Shown here in pieces: positions 27,326 to 35,790 of a DNA stretch of 64,000 nt; the stretch's first letter is position 1; each line of letters opens with the position of its first letter. The DNA is from Natronomonas halophila (GTDB lineage Archaea; Halobacteriota; Halobacteria; Halobacteriales; Haloarculaceae). Below the pieces are notes generated by a model. The model did no database searches. It was not told where the DNA came from and saw nothing but the letters and a program-made list of their open reading frames with translations. Made by a program: the position numbers and the translations under genes. The DNA is taken from positions 2,604,001-2,668,000 of the forward strand of contig NZ_CP058334.1 in NCBI RefSeq assembly GCF_013391085.1. Direction: 5' to 3'.

Positions 27326-28840
27326 TTATTCGAGCAGGCTTTCGCCAGTCATCGCCCCGGGTTTCTCGACGTCGATGAGCGATAGTAGTGTCGGTGCGAT
27401 ATCAGCGAGAGTTCCACCTTCTCGGACCCGCTGGTCGCCGTCGCTGCCGTCGGAGGCAACGTAGATGAACGGGACGGGATTGGTGGTGTGGGCCGTGTGC
27501 GGGTCCTCCGCTGTACCCATGTCGTCGGCGTTGCCGTGGTCGGCGGTCACGAGCAGGTGGCCGCCCGCGTCTCGGACGGCCGTTTCGAGCCGCGCGAGTT
27601 GTGCGTCGACGGCCTCGACGGCTGCCTTGGCCGCCTCGAAATCGCCCGTGTGGCCGACCATGTCGGGGTTGGCGTAATTGAGCACGAGCACGTCGGGGTC
27701 GTGGCTCTCGATACGGCCGATGGCGGTGTCGGTGAGTTCCTCGGCGGACATCGCCGGCTGTTTGTCGTAGGTCGCCACGTCCGGGCTGTCGACGATTTCG
27801 CGATGCTCGCCGTCGAATTCCACCTCGCGGCCGCCGTTGAGGAAGTAGGTGACGTGGGCGTATTTCTCGGATTCGGCCATCCGCAACTGGGTGAGATTCT
27901 CCGCCGCGAGGACTTCGCCCAGGGTGTTTTCTGGCTCCAGCGGCGGGTAGGCGACGGGCAGGTCAAACGTCTTGTCGTACTCCGTCATCGTCACGAGTTC
28001 GATTTCCGGCGGTGAGGTGTCGAACTCCCAGACGGGGTCGATGTCCGCGAGCATCCGCACGAGTTGGCGCGCGCGGTCCGCACGGAAGTTGAAGAAGACG
28101 ACCGAATCGCTGTCTTCGAGTGCCGGCCGGTCGGCAACGAGCGTCGGTTCGACGTATTCGTCGGTGTCGCCGCGCTCGTAGGAGGCTTCGACGGCTTCGA
28201 CGGCCGAGTCGGCTTCGTGTGGCGCCTCGCGATTGACGATGGCGTCGTAGGCGCGCTTCGTCCGCTCCCAGTTCTGGTCGCGGTCCATCGCGTAGTAGCG
28301 GCCACAGACCGTCGCGACGTCACCCGTCCCGGCCTCGTCGACGACGGACGCCAGTTCCGAGAGGTAGCCTGCGCCGCCTTTCGGTGCCGTATCGCGGCCG
28401 TCGGTGAAGGCGTGGGTGACCGCGTCGACGCCCTGCTCGGCGGCGAGTTCGATGAGCGCGTGGAGGTGTTCCTGATGGGAGTGGACGCCGCCGTCGCTGA
28501 CCAGCCCCATGAAGTGGACGCGGCCGTCGTTGTCGTCGGCGTGCTGTAGGGCGCCGCTGATGGCCTCGTTGTCCGCGAAGGCGTCGGCGGCGATGTCGTC
28601 GGTGATGCGGGTCGATTCCTGCTTGACGACGCGGCCCGAGCCGATATTTAAGTGGCCGACTTCGCTGTTGCCCATCTGTCCTTCCGGCAGTCCGACCCGC
28701 CGGCCGTGGGTTTCGAGCGTTCCGAAGGCGCCCGTCTCGCGCAAGCGGTCGAAGGTCGGCGTCTCGGCGGCGGCGACGGCGTCGGATTCGTCGCCGTCTC
28801 CGAGGCCCCACCCGTCGAGAATGACCAGCGCTGCTCTCAT
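27326..28840 (-). CDS. gpmI: 2,3-bisphosphoglycerate-independent phosphoglycerate mutase
   Basis: 504 residues. The alkaline-phosphatase-like core has metal ligands in LVILDGWG, nucleophile Ser in GNSEVGHLNIG, and VTADHGNADDM, with the inserted transferase domain between. It interconverts 3- and 2-phosphoglycerate in central carbon flow. It converges exactly on nadC without spacing. The upstream region (28841 onward) includes an isolated TTACTCAATAAC sequence like half of the TrmB-type operators found at 55 kb. Confidence 0.95.
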   Translation of the reverse strand: MRAALVILDGWGLGDGDESDAVAAAETPTFDRLRETGAFGTLETHGRRVGLPEGQMGNSEVGHLNIGSGRVVKQESTRITDDIAADAFADNEAISGALQHADDNDGRVHFMGLVSDGGVHSHQEHLHALIELAAEQGVDAVTHAFTDGRDTAPKGGAGYLSELASVVDEAGTGDVATVCGRYYAMDRDQNWERTKRAYDAIVNREAPHEADSAVEAVEASYERGDTDEYVEPTLVADRPALEDSDSVVFFNFRADRARQLVRMLADIDPVWEFDTSPPEIELVTMTEYDKTFDLPVAYPPLEPENTLGEVLAAENLTQLRMAESEKYAHVTYFLNGGREVEFDGEHREIVDSPDVATYDKQPAMSAEELTDTAIGRIESHDPDVLVLNYANPDMVGHTGDFEAAKAAVEAVDAQLARLETAVRDAGGHLLVTADHGNADDMGTAEDPHTAHTTNPVPFIYVASDGSDGDQRVREGGTLADIAPTLLSLIDVEKPGAMTGESLLE

Positions 28841-28937
28841 TATCTAAAGGGAGCCCGTCCCCGCACAAGGCCGTGTCGGTGTCTAGGTGGAGAGGATTCG
28901 TTACTCAATAACCACTATTCAAAAGGGACCACAACCG

Positions 28938-29242
28938 CCTCCGAAGCCCTCGGCCGGCTACGGTCGCGCGCCCCACGCTGCGCGCCTCGTCGCTTACTTC
29001 GTTCGCTCCTACGGTGCTTGCGGGGTCGTGCTTCCCGTACCCGCCCTCGCCCTTCGATTCCACCAGGTACGGCAACCGCGCCACAAGCCTCCCCAGCCGA
29101 CTCTCTCAGCCTCGCTACCGCTCGGCTTCGGTCGTCCCTCGCGCGCTGGCTGGCCTGACCGCCGCTCACGAACGCGTTCGCGGCGGTCGGCCAGCGCGCC
29201 GAGGGCTTTCCGGCTGTTTGCGGTCACGCAGTCGCCACGCTC
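28938..29242. repeat. Hairpin-ended intergenic repeat, long copy
   Basis: The 305-base element starts CCTCCGAAGCCCTCGGCCGGCT and ends in the inverted GCCGAGGGCTTTC followed by the same right flank as the 15.8-kb copy. Its interior is about 190 bases longer and different. Open frames inside it are Arg/Ser/Pro-rich, run on several frames and look spurious. It occupies most of the 494-base gap between gpmI and fxsA; the rest holds only a TTTATAAATA box near 29244-29255. Confidence 0.7.
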
Positions 29243-29334
29243 GGTTTATAAATAATCGAGAGAAAAGTCGATTCAAAATCATAGTGGCGGGGTGTCTCGG
29301 AAACGTTTTCCCGCGGCCGCCGATACTGACTGGC

Positions 29335-29937
29335 ATGGACTTGCGGGTCATCGGCGTCCTGCTGCTCGTGCCGCTGCTGGACGTCATGCTGCTGGTCGTG
29401 TTGGCGACGCGTCTCGGACCGGCGGTGACCGTGGCGCTGGTCGTGTTGACTGCCTTCATCGGCCTGCTGTTGGTTCGAGCGGAGGGGCGCCACACGCTCG
29501 GGCGCTTGCAGGCGAAAGTCGCCGAAGGGTCCCCGCCGACGAACGAACTGCTGGACGGAGCCCTGCTTCTCATCGCCGGTGCGCTGATGCTCACCCCCGG
29601 CCTCGTGACGGACCTCGTCGGCCTGCTGTTCGTGCTGCCGCCGACCCGCTACCCGATTCGCGTCGCCGTCAAGAAGTACGTCGTCACGCCCTACGTCGAC
29701 GCCAAAACCGGTGGATTCGCCACGGGGAACGTCTATATGGGCGGCTTCCCGAACGACGGTGGCGATAGCGACCCACGCGGCGAGGAGTTCTTCAAACAGG
29801 GCGACGGCGGCGCGGTCGATATGGACGACGACGCGTACGAATTCAGCGACGCGGACGACGATACTGGGTCGGATGACGGGTTCACCGACGTCCGGTTCGA
29901 CGAGGAGTCGGACGACGAGGACCCGCGCGAACCGTAA
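29335..29937 (+). CDS. fxsA: FxsA-family membrane protein
   Basis: 200 residues. The FxsA core (about 1-125) has three to four helices with the family segments RAEGRHTLGRLQ and LMLTPGLVTDLVG. An acidic cytoplasmic tail (about 140-200, Asp/Glu-rich) follows. In E. coli FxsA modulates phage T7 exclusion by the F factor; its normal role is unclear. The ATG at 29335 follows the long hairpin repeat by 92 bases. Confidence 0.88.
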   Translation: MDLRVIGVLLLVPLLDVMLLVVLATRLGPAVTVALVVLTAFIGLLLVRAEGRHTLGRLQAKVAEGSPPTNELLDGALLLIAGALMLTPGLVTDLVGLLFVLPPTRYPIRVAVKKYVVTPYVDAKTGGFATGNVYMGGFPNDGGDSDPRGEEFFKQGDGGAVDMDDDAYEFSDADDDTGSDDGFTDVRFDEESDDEDPREP

Positions 29938-30017
29938 CCGTGGGACGGCGCGCCGAAGGACGACCGAAAAGAAACGTTTAAACAAGTGTCCGCATTACGA
30001 TGAACTGCGCTGACCTA

Positions 30018-30092
30018 GGGCCAATAGCTCAGCTAGGTATGAGCGCTCGGCTGATAACCGGGAGGTCCTCGGTTCAAATCCGAGTTGGCCCA
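30018..30092 (+). tRNA. tRNA-Ile(GAU)
   Basis: A complete cloverleaf: acceptor GGGCCAA with TTGGCCC, D stem GCTC/GAGC, anticodon stem CTCGG/CCGGG with loop CTGATAA (anticodon GAT at 30053-30055), T arm CTCGG-TTCAAAT-CCGAG and discriminator A at 30092. No intron and no encoded CCA. Its 3' part is duplicated at about 31917-31951, which marks it as the integration target of the small element that follows. Confidence 0.95.
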
Positions 30093-30099
30093 CTCCCGG
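30066..30099 (+). repeat. Left attachment repeat (tRNA-Ile 3' end)
   Basis: The tRNA 3' end is repeated at 31917-31951 with one extra T in the second copy. The uninterrupted identical core is the 26-mer starting TCAAATCCGAGTTGG (left 30074-30099, right 31926-31951). Homology continues outward: an exact 27-mer (GCATAGTGGGCTGAACTCCC and on) is at 30123-30149 and 31975-32001. This is the left boundary of the integrated element. Confidence 0.8.
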
Positions 30100-30278
30100 C
30101 GTGGGCGGCCTTTGGCTGTCCCGCATAGTGGGCTGAACTCCCGTCAGCGCCCAACTTTCGTTGCTTCAACTTTTGATAAGATGCTTCTGTAGTCGGTGAG
30201 TTGAACCGAGAAATCCACGCGCCCCTACAACGTCTTCGGGTTTGATTAGTTGAACTGCTAAAAAGCCAATTTGCAGAG

Positions 30279-30710
30279 TTATTTGTTTAGCTGTGGACGG
30301 ACATAGGCCTCATATACCGCTACGAAGGTAACAGCGCCAGCCACTTGGCCTAATAGTGTCAGGCTTCTAATCCCTAATTCTGCAACTTGGAGCAGAAAGA
30401 GAATAAAAGCGAAGGCCCCAATAGCTTCGATTCCCCGATTCCAAATCCGAGTGAGCAAGTCCTCTGCGGTCGTATCTTCGCTCATTAGCGCTGAACTTTG
30501 ATGGAATTGGAGGTCTTTCAATTGTTTCTGTAATGCCATAATCGTCTTCTCAGATTCCTTATAACGACCGCGCCAATAATCCGCCTCATTTTCAACATCG
30601 GTCGGAGCATCATCCTCAGAAGGGACGCGACCCATTGTCATCATCTTCGTCTGATTCTTCCACCAGTCCGAAGGCTCCTCACGTTGGCCCGTCTCCTCAT
30701 CTTCACTCAT
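30279..30710 (-). CDS. Element-encoded coiled-coil membrane protein
   Basis: 143 residues. An acidic N-terminus (about 1-45) is followed by a coiled-coil-like helix (about 45-72, with EKTIMALQKQLKDLQ) and two transmembrane helices (about 93-115 and 118-138). A/T-rich codon use differs from chromosomal neighbours and matches the integrase. The gene lies 45 bases downstream of the integrase stop, same strand, so the two may form one transcript. Function unknown; a membrane-located accessory or immunity role is only a guess. Confidence 0.7.
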   Translation of the reverse strand: MSEDEETGQREEPSDWWKNQTKMMTMGRVPSEDDAPTDVENEADYWRGRYKESEKTIMALQKQLKDLQFHQSSALMSEDTTAEDLLTRIWNRGIEAIGAFAFILFLLQVAELGIRSLTLLGQVAGAVTFVAVYEAYVRPQLNK

Positions 30711-30755
30711 AGACGCGGATATATCTCCTTAGTTTAATAATTGTTTAGGTTATAA

Positions 30756-31781
30756 TTATATATCATCTAAGTAATCTCTACGCTGTTCTGCCTTCTCCTC
30801 TTCAGTTCGTCGGTCGTAGTGCTTTTCAAGCACATCGAGGCTCACGTTCATCCGATCACCAACGATTTTCTCGGGAACATCCTCGGAGAGATGGTGCGTG
30901 ATTGAACCACGCCGAATGGCGTGGGGACTCACACTTGACGGGCACTTACTGGCTTTATTCGTCTCCATCGCCTCACACGTCGCCTTCTGTCGTCCATGCG
31001 GGCAATCTCCGGTATAGATACAAGGACGACTGATTCGGTAGATGCTATCCCGTAAGGAAGTCTTCGCGGGTCGTCCTTCGGAAGTGGTGAACAACGGCTT
31101 TCGACCAGAATTATCCTCGGCCTCGATGCGATGATACTGGAGGTAGGCATCCAGCGCATCACAAACTTCAGCGTTCAACGTGACGACTCGTTCCCCGTCT
31201 TCCTTGTTTTTCAGCCGAGTATCTGACTCAGGACGGTGGTGCAACTCGATTGTCTGGTCTTCGGGATTGTAGTCTGCGAGGTCGATGCTATGAGCCGCAC
31301 CGATTCGCATTCCTGTGAGCCAAAGTACTTCCACAAGGGCGTGGGTGCGAGTTCCGAACTCGAATTGTCGGAGATAGTCTATCAATTGTTCCGCAGCCTC
31401 CGAATCGAGCATCGCGTCACGCCGGTCTTCCGTCTTCGAGAGTGAGGGAAGCAGTATCTTGTCGTGTAGTCCCTCCTCTACGGCGTCGATGTTTGCACAC
31501 CAGTTGATGAATACCCGAAGGGTAGAGAGCTGAGTGACGAGCGTGACGTTATTAAGATCACCATCGTCCCGACGCCACATCTTGTATCGCTGTAAGTCGC
31601 GTCCCGACAGCCCGTTCAAATTCTCTATCTCCTCGACCTCTTCGCACCAATGAATGAAGTGTTTGAGCCGGTAGTGGTGTGCTTGAATCGTATTTGTTGA
31701 TACCTCGCTTTCCCGCTGGGAAAGATACATCTCCTTAGCTTCAGCTGGACGAATCGGTTCCAGGTTGTTTTTGTTGGTCAT
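30756..31781 (-). CDS. Tyrosine recombinase / integrase of the tRNA-Ile element
   Basis: 341 residues from the ATG at 31781; a start at 31901 would run back to the attachment site. An N-terminal SAM-like DNA-binding domain is followed by the catalytic domain with Arg in TGMRIG, His287-x-x-Arg290 in HAIRRG, and nucleophile Tyr322 in EKHYDRR. A Cys-rich insert (CIYTGDC and nearby Cys) precedes the HxxR box; I have the impression that haloarchaeal integrases often carry such a cluster. The catalytic set is intact, so the element may be mobile. Confidence 0.92.
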   Translation of the reverse strand: MTNKNNLEPIRPAEAKEMYLSQRESEVSTNTIQAHHYRLKHFIHWCEEVEEIENLNGLSGRDLQRYKMWRRDDGDLNNVTLVTQLSTLRVFINWCANIDAVEEGLHDKILLPSLSKTEDRRDAMLDSEAAEQLIDYLRQFEFGTRTHALVEVLWLTGMRIGAAHSIDLADYNPEDQTIELHHRPESDTRLKNKEDGERVVTLNAEVCDALDAYLQYHRIEAEDNSGRKPLFTTSEGRPAKTSLRDSIYRISRPCIYTGDCPHGRQKATCEAMETNKASKCPSSVSPHAIRRGSITHHLSEDVPEKIVGDRMNVSLDVLEKHYDRRTEEEKAEQRRDYLDDI

Positions 31782-31916
31782 CGGTTTTCTTCCTGTAATC
31801 ACAGGACGTGGGGGGCTGGCCCCAGGCCAATACGTTCCGATGAGCGTCGGCAGATAACCATATGTGCGGTAGAGGGAGAGTCTTGTATTCGGGCAGTTCA
31901 AGCCTTCTATCCCTCG

Positions 31917-31951
31917 TCCTCGGTTTCAAATCCGAGTTGGCCCACTCCCGG
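31917..31951 (+). repeat. Right attachment repeat (tRNA-Ile 3' fragment)
   Basis: A copy of the tRNA-Ile T arm and acceptor end with one inserted T in the T stem (GGTTTCAAATCC), so it cannot fold as part of a functional tRNA. The 318-base gap from the integrase start to the next gene consists of this site, its outward homology to the left end, and a short A/T-rich promoter region for the integrase. Confidence 0.8.
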
Positions 31952-32099
31952 TCCGAACGGTCTTTGGCCGTCGGGCATAGTGGGCTGAACTCCCGTCAGC
32001 GTATCACTTTCGCTGTTCCAATTTTCCATAGCGGTGGCTCCGAGCACCGTTTGATATCGTCCGCGTAAAATCAATCTCGCAACGCCGTCGCCCGTTCCG

Positions 32100-32831
32100 T
32101 CAGAACGTGTAGGCGAGCATCACTTCGTCGACGTATTCGTCGCCGATGCTGTAGTGGTCCTTGCGGATGCCTTCGGTGTCCCAGCCGCGTGATTCCAGGA
32201 ACGCGACGGCTTCGTCGTTGGTGGTCGGCACGCTGTTGTAGACTTTCCGATAGCCGTTGGCTTCGGCCCAGTCGAGGGCCCGTTCCATGAGTTTGGTGCC
32301 GATTCCGTGGTCCTGATAGTCGCTTTTGACGCCGACGGTCAACTGGGCGGTACTCTGGAGTTTGTCGAGTTGGGGCAAATCGAGATGCGACCAGCCGACC
32401 ACCTCGCCGTCGACCGCCGCGACGAAGAAGACGCGGGATTCGACCTTGTTGTGCCGGGTGACCGTATCCTCGTAGAGCAGTTGTTCGGCGATGGATTCGG
32501 CGACGATGTAGGTATCCTCGGCGGTGACGTCCCGAATCGCGTCGACGAGGCCCTCGAAATCCGACTGCTGGGCGGGGCGAATGACGTACTCGAAGTCGTC
32601 GGCGTCGTAGGCCTCCACGGAGCCGACATCGAGTGCGACTTCCAGCGTGCCGCCGTCGTCTTCGAGGTAGCCGCGACTCTTCAGCCGTTCGAGGGCGTCC
32701 TGAAACTCGTCGGGGTCCAGCGACGTCACCTCGCGGACGCGGTGGCGGGCGGCCGTCCCGTGCCGTTCGACGTACCGATAGATTTCCTCGCCGGCCTCCG
32801 ATTCGAACGTCGGCCGTTCGCTCGTTTCCAT
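32100..32831 (-). CDS. GNAT acetyltransferase with N-terminal winged-helix-like domain
   Basis: 243 residues. The first 80 residues resemble a winged helix (segments [16 protein letters not shown] and LKSRGYLEDDGG). The GNAT domain (about 85-243) has the acetyl-CoA P-loop-like segment QDHGIGTKLMERAL. A protein or small-molecule acetyltransferase with a sensory or DNA-binding front end is likely; substrate unknown. It is the first chromosomal gene beyond the integrated element. Confidence 0.85.
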   Translation of the reverse strand: METSERPTFESEAGEEIYRYVERHGTAARHRVREVTSLDPDEFQDALERLKSRGYLEDDGGTLEVALDVGSVEAYDADDFEYVIRPAQQSDFEGLVDAIRDVTAEDTYIVAESIAEQLLYEDTVTRHNKVESRVFFVAAVDGEVVGWSHLDLPQLDKLQSTAQLTVGVKSDYQDHGIGTKLMERALDWAEANGYRKVYNSVPTTNDEAVAFLESRGWDTEGIRKDHYSIGDEYVDEVMLAYTF

Positions 32832-33226
32832 GGTTGGTCACAAGAGGCGAACCCCCTTTAGGTCTTGTTGCGCGCGAACGATTCGCCGGGAGAAATGGGG
32901 CTTCGACAGTCGGTCGACGATTAGCCGAAAACGGTGGGGCCGGCGGAAACGCCGGCTGCCCGAGGTGTGAGGTGAGATGCCGGGAACGACCCGGCCCGCG
33001 ACCGTTGCGTCGGCGACAGCCCTGACCGGCCGCGTGCGTATTCACCGCGAGCGCACCGCCTATTCGTGCGTCCGCGGTATCGGCGCGTTTGTGCATCGGC
33101 TAATAAAAGTTGCCCAGACCGACCTGACGGCACCTTCGAACCAACCCGCGCTGCTGCTCTCAGGGGTCCATCGAGTCCCCCGTCCGACTCCGTCACGGCT
33201 TTGCCGCCGCGTCGCTCGGGTCCGAT
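32832..33226. other. 395-base intergenic region with two strong hairpins
   Basis: No convincing gene. Perfect stems are GCCGGC-GGAAAC-GCCGGC at 32939-32956 and GCCGGG-AACGA-CCCGGC at 32979-32995. Open frames here have poor composition. The region separates two divergent acetyltransferase genes and should include both promoters; a CTAATAAAAG box lies near 33100. A structured RNA is possible but unproved. Confidence 0.5.
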
Positions 33227-33817
33227 ATGGACCTCCGTATCGCCACCCGGTCGGACGCCGAGGCCATCGCGTCCATCTATCGCCCCTACGTCGAGGAGAC
33301 GGCGATTACCTTCGAGGAGACGCCGCCGGACGCCGAGACGATTGCGGACCGCATCGCCGACACCGTCGAGACGTATCCGTGGTTCGTCGCCGAGCGCGAC
33401 GGCGAGGTGGTCGGCTACGCCTACGGCGGCAAACTCCGAAAGCGCGCGGCCTACCGCTGGGTCGTCGAACTCTCGGTGTACGTCGACCGCGAGCGTCGGC
33501 GCACCGGCGTCGGGTCGGCGCTCTATCGCGCGCTGCTGTCGACGCTCGAACAGCAGGGCTTTCAGAGCGCCTACGGCGTCGTTACCCTGCCGAACCCCGA
33601 AAGCGTCGCCTTCCACGAGGAACTGGGCTTCGAGCGGACGGCCTTCCTCCCCGAATCGGGCTACAAACTCGGTGAGTGGCACGATGTCGCGTGGTTCGAG
33701 CGCGCGCTCGGGGAGGGCCGCCCCGAGAACCCGACGGACCCGACGCCCTTCTCGGCGTGCCGCGACGCCGCGTGGCTGGATACCATCCTCGCGGATGTAT
33801 CGGCCGGCGCGGAGTGA
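33227..33817 (+). CDS. GNAT acetyltransferase, ArsN1/phosphinothricin acetyltransferase type
   Basis: 196 residues. The N-terminal pattern IATRSDAEAIASIYRPYVEET and the segment ERRRTGVGSALYRALL (acetyl-CoA binding) are those of the phosphinothricin/arsinothricin N-acetyltransferase group, with a later VTLPNPESVAFHEELGF. It probably acetylates an amino-acid-like toxic compound, but no arsenic genes are adjacent. It could also act on methionine sulfone-like substrates. Confidence 0.86.
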   Translation: MDLRIATRSDAEAIASIYRPYVEETAITFEETPPDAETIADRIADTVETYPWFVAERDGEVVGYAYGGKLRKRAAYRWVVELSVYVDRERRRTGVGSALYRALLSTLEQQGFQSAYGVVTLPNPESVAFHEELGFERTAFLPESGYKLGEWHDVAWFERALGEGRPENPTDPTPFSACRDAAWLDTILADVSAGAE

Positions 33818-33888
33818 GGCGGGACGTGCCCACGCGTCGGACCGGCGCGAACCGGAAGCCCTGAACCGCTGGACGTTCTATGTGGAGT

Positions 33889-34137
33889 ATGCCGCTTTCG
33901 AACGCCGATGCCGAGGGGTCGAGACTGCCGGGCTGGGCGGCGGGTGCCCTGTTGCTCGTCGGGACCGTCTCCGTCGCGGGAATCGCCGACTACCTGCTGA
34001 CCAGCGCGGGCTTTGACCTCCTCGGCACGCTGGTGTGGGGCTTCTGCTATACCACGGCGCTTTTCGTCGTCTGGATGGTCTGGCTCCGCGATATCGAACT
34101 GACGGGGCCGACCGAGGGGCTGGACCGCGAGCGTTAA
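33889..34137 (+). CDS. Small membrane protein, two helices
   Basis: 82 residues from the ATG at 33889 (another ATG lies at 33880). Helices at about 15-38 and 44-66 are followed by a charged tail. Composition is normal for the chromosome. No recognisable family; a two-helix DUF is likely. Confidence 0.6.
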   Translation: MPLSNADAEGSRLPGWAAGALLLVGTVSVAGIADYLLTSAGFDLLGTLVWGFCYTTALFVVWMVWLRDIELTGPTEGLDRER

Positions 34138-34250
34138 GCAAGAAGTGAACTGCCCGTGCCAGTCTCGCTCGTCTGATAACTCACATCTCTTGAAGGCGTG
34201 AAACTGGCCTCGCAAGAATTAAGAGCGAAACAACGCGATACCCGACAAGG

Positions 34251-34511
34251 ATGTTCGAGCTCCCCCTGCAGCTAATCGACGACTTCCTGATGAACTATCA
34301 CGTCGGTCACGCGCTGTTGCTCGCGTTCATCGGCGCGGTCGGCGCCGGCTTCGCCGTCAACCGCTCGGTCAAGGTCCTCGGCATTCAGTTCGCCCTGTTC
34401 GGCCTGCTTTTCATCGTCACACCGAGTACGATGATGCCGACCACGTTCCTCTATCTCGGTATCGGCCTCGCCGTTATCGGGCCCGTCATCGCTATTTCAG
34501 CCAAGGAGTAA
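34251..34511 (+). CDS. Small membrane protein, three helices
   Basis: 86 residues starting MFELPLQLIDDF, with helices at about 17-35, 40-57 and 62-82. An AATTAAGA box about 30 bases ahead of the ATG supports a leaderless start. I think this type of short protein is conserved in haloarchaea. No function assigned. It converges on the siroheme decarboxylase gene. Confidence 0.7.
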   Translation: MFELPLQLIDDFLMNYHVGHALLLAFIGAVGAGFAVNRSVKVLGIQFALFGLLFIVTPSTMMPTTFLYLGIGLAVIGPVIAISAKE

Positions 34512-34600
34512 TCCCCGTCCAACTCCCCCGCCGACCGCTGTCGTCCCCGTAGCGTTCCTGCCTTCTCCCCTGCCGTCTCTCTCCCACCGTCCGTGTGCCG

Positions 34601-35650
34601 CTACTCGTCGGCGACGATTTCCTCGTAGCGCGCGCCCGTCTGTTTCAGCGTCGCCGTCGAGTAGAGCCGTTCGTGGCCGACGGGCAGGTACTCGTCGGCC
34701 AGTTCGTCGATTTTCGCGGCGACGGCCTCCGCATCGCGGCCGTGAATCATGGTAAAGAGGTTGTACGGCCACCCCTGTTCGGGCCGTCGCGGTCGGTGGT
34801 AGCACAGCGTCACATAGGGGAGTTTACCGACGACCTCGCCCCACTCGTCGAGGTGTTCGTCGGGCACGTCCCAGACGACCATGCAGTTGGCGTCGAAACC
34901 CGTGACGACGTGGTTGACGACACAGCCGATGCGCTTGATACAGCCGTCGGCCTGAAGCCGTTCGATGGCCGCCAGCACGTCCTCGACAGGGGCGTCGACG
35001 GCCGCAGCGACATCACGGTACGGCGTCTCCGAGAGAGGGAAGCCGTCCTGAATCTCCAGCAGGAGCGCCTTGTCGAGCGCCGAGAGGTCCGCGGCGGCCG
35101 TCTCGGAGATGCGGGTTGCCTCCACCTCGGTTTCGGCCAGCGACTCGCGGGCGAACCGGTCCGTATTGACCACCGGAAATTCGAGGTCGATGTAGAAGTC
35201 GGTCAGCATCGGGAGGTTCAGCACCTCACAGCCGGTCCGGGCCTCGATATCAGCTATAATCTCGTCGCGCGTCTCCAGCGACCCGGCAGTGACGACGAAC
35301 CACATGTTCCACTCGTGGTCCCGCCGGTAGTTGTGGTTGACCTGCTGGTAGGAGTTGATGACCTCGGCTACTTCCTCGAAGCGCTCCTCGGGGGCGCTGA
35401 CCGCGGCCAGCGTCGAGGCACCGATGACGGGCGGATTGAGGACGGGGCCGAACCGGCGGAAGATGCCCTCCTCGCGCAGTCGCTCGACGCGCCGGAGCGC
35501 CTCGGGTTCGGTGATGCCGAGGTCCTCGGCGACGCGTCGGAACGGCCGCTCCTCGATGGGGAAGCCGGACTGATAGCCGTCGATGAGGGCGGCGTCGACG
35601 TCGTCGAGGCCGGCGCGCCAGTCGTCGCCGTCGGCCGCGGGCGAACTCAT
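34601..35650 (-). CDS. ahbAB: Fused siroheme decarboxylase (AhbA-AhbB type, Lrp/AsnC fold)
   Basis: 349 residues made of two tandem Lrp/AsnC-like units. Each has a winged helix (about 15-70 and about 187-240) followed by an RAM-like ferredoxin fold. Siroheme decarboxylase hallmarks are visible: NYRRDHEWNMWFV in the first unit and CYHRPRRPEQGWPYNLFTMIHG in the second. The reaction removes two acetate carboxyls from siroheme to give didecarboxysiroheme for haem (or d1) synthesis. The two subunits are often separate genes; here they are one chain. Confidence 0.88.
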   Translation of the reverse strand: MSSPAADGDDWRAGLDDVDAALIDGYQSGFPIEERPFRRVAEDLGITEPEALRRVERLREEGIFRRFGPVLNPPVIGASTLAAVSAPEERFEEVAEVINSYQQVNHNYRRDHEWNMWFVVTAGSLETRDEIIADIEARTGCEVLNLPMLTDFYIDLEFPVVNTDRFARESLAETEVEATRISETAAADLSALDKALLLEIQDGFPLSETPYRDVAAAVDAPVEDVLAAIERLQADGCIKRIGCVVNHVVTGFDANCMVVWDVPDEHLDEWGEVVGKLPYVTLCYHRPRRPEQGWPYNLFTMIHGRDAEAVAAKIDELADEYLPVGHERLYSTATLKQTGARYEEIVADE

Positions 35651-35790
35651 TGCCCACTCTACGGAAGCGGGGGATTAGGATTCGTCGGTTTCGGCGGCCG
35701 TCGCCGGTGAACGTTCGTCTATCGACGCGGCCTCCCATCTGTCGTTCCGGAACGGAGCGATTTTTGTCGGAGCGACCCTGAGAACCGAGT

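Larger units (their letters stand above)
30074..31951. mobile_element. Minimal tRNA-integrated element (about 1.85 kb)
   Basis: The segment is bounded by a 26-bp identical direct repeat derived from tRNA-Ile(GAU). Inside are only a tyrosine recombinase and one small membrane protein, both on the minus strand. GC is clearly lower than the surrounding chromosome. There is no replication, packaging or transfer gene. It is either a decayed provirus/plasmid or a true minimal integrative element relying on helpers. Confidence 0.8.

Noticed and set aside
28900-28920. TTACTCAATAAC ahead of gpmI as a TrmB operator
   Set aside because: Only one half-site is present; the partner TGAGTA at the right distance is missing.
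28887-29255. Long Arg/Ser/Pro-rich open frames inside the long hairpin repeat
   Set aside because: Several frames are open at once on both strands, composition is unlike haloarchaeal proteins (basic instead of acidic), and they lie within a repeat.
31911-31951. Possible second tRNA-Ile gene
   Set aside because: Only the T arm and acceptor end are present, with an extra T in the T stem; D and anticodon arms are missing. It is the right attachment copy.
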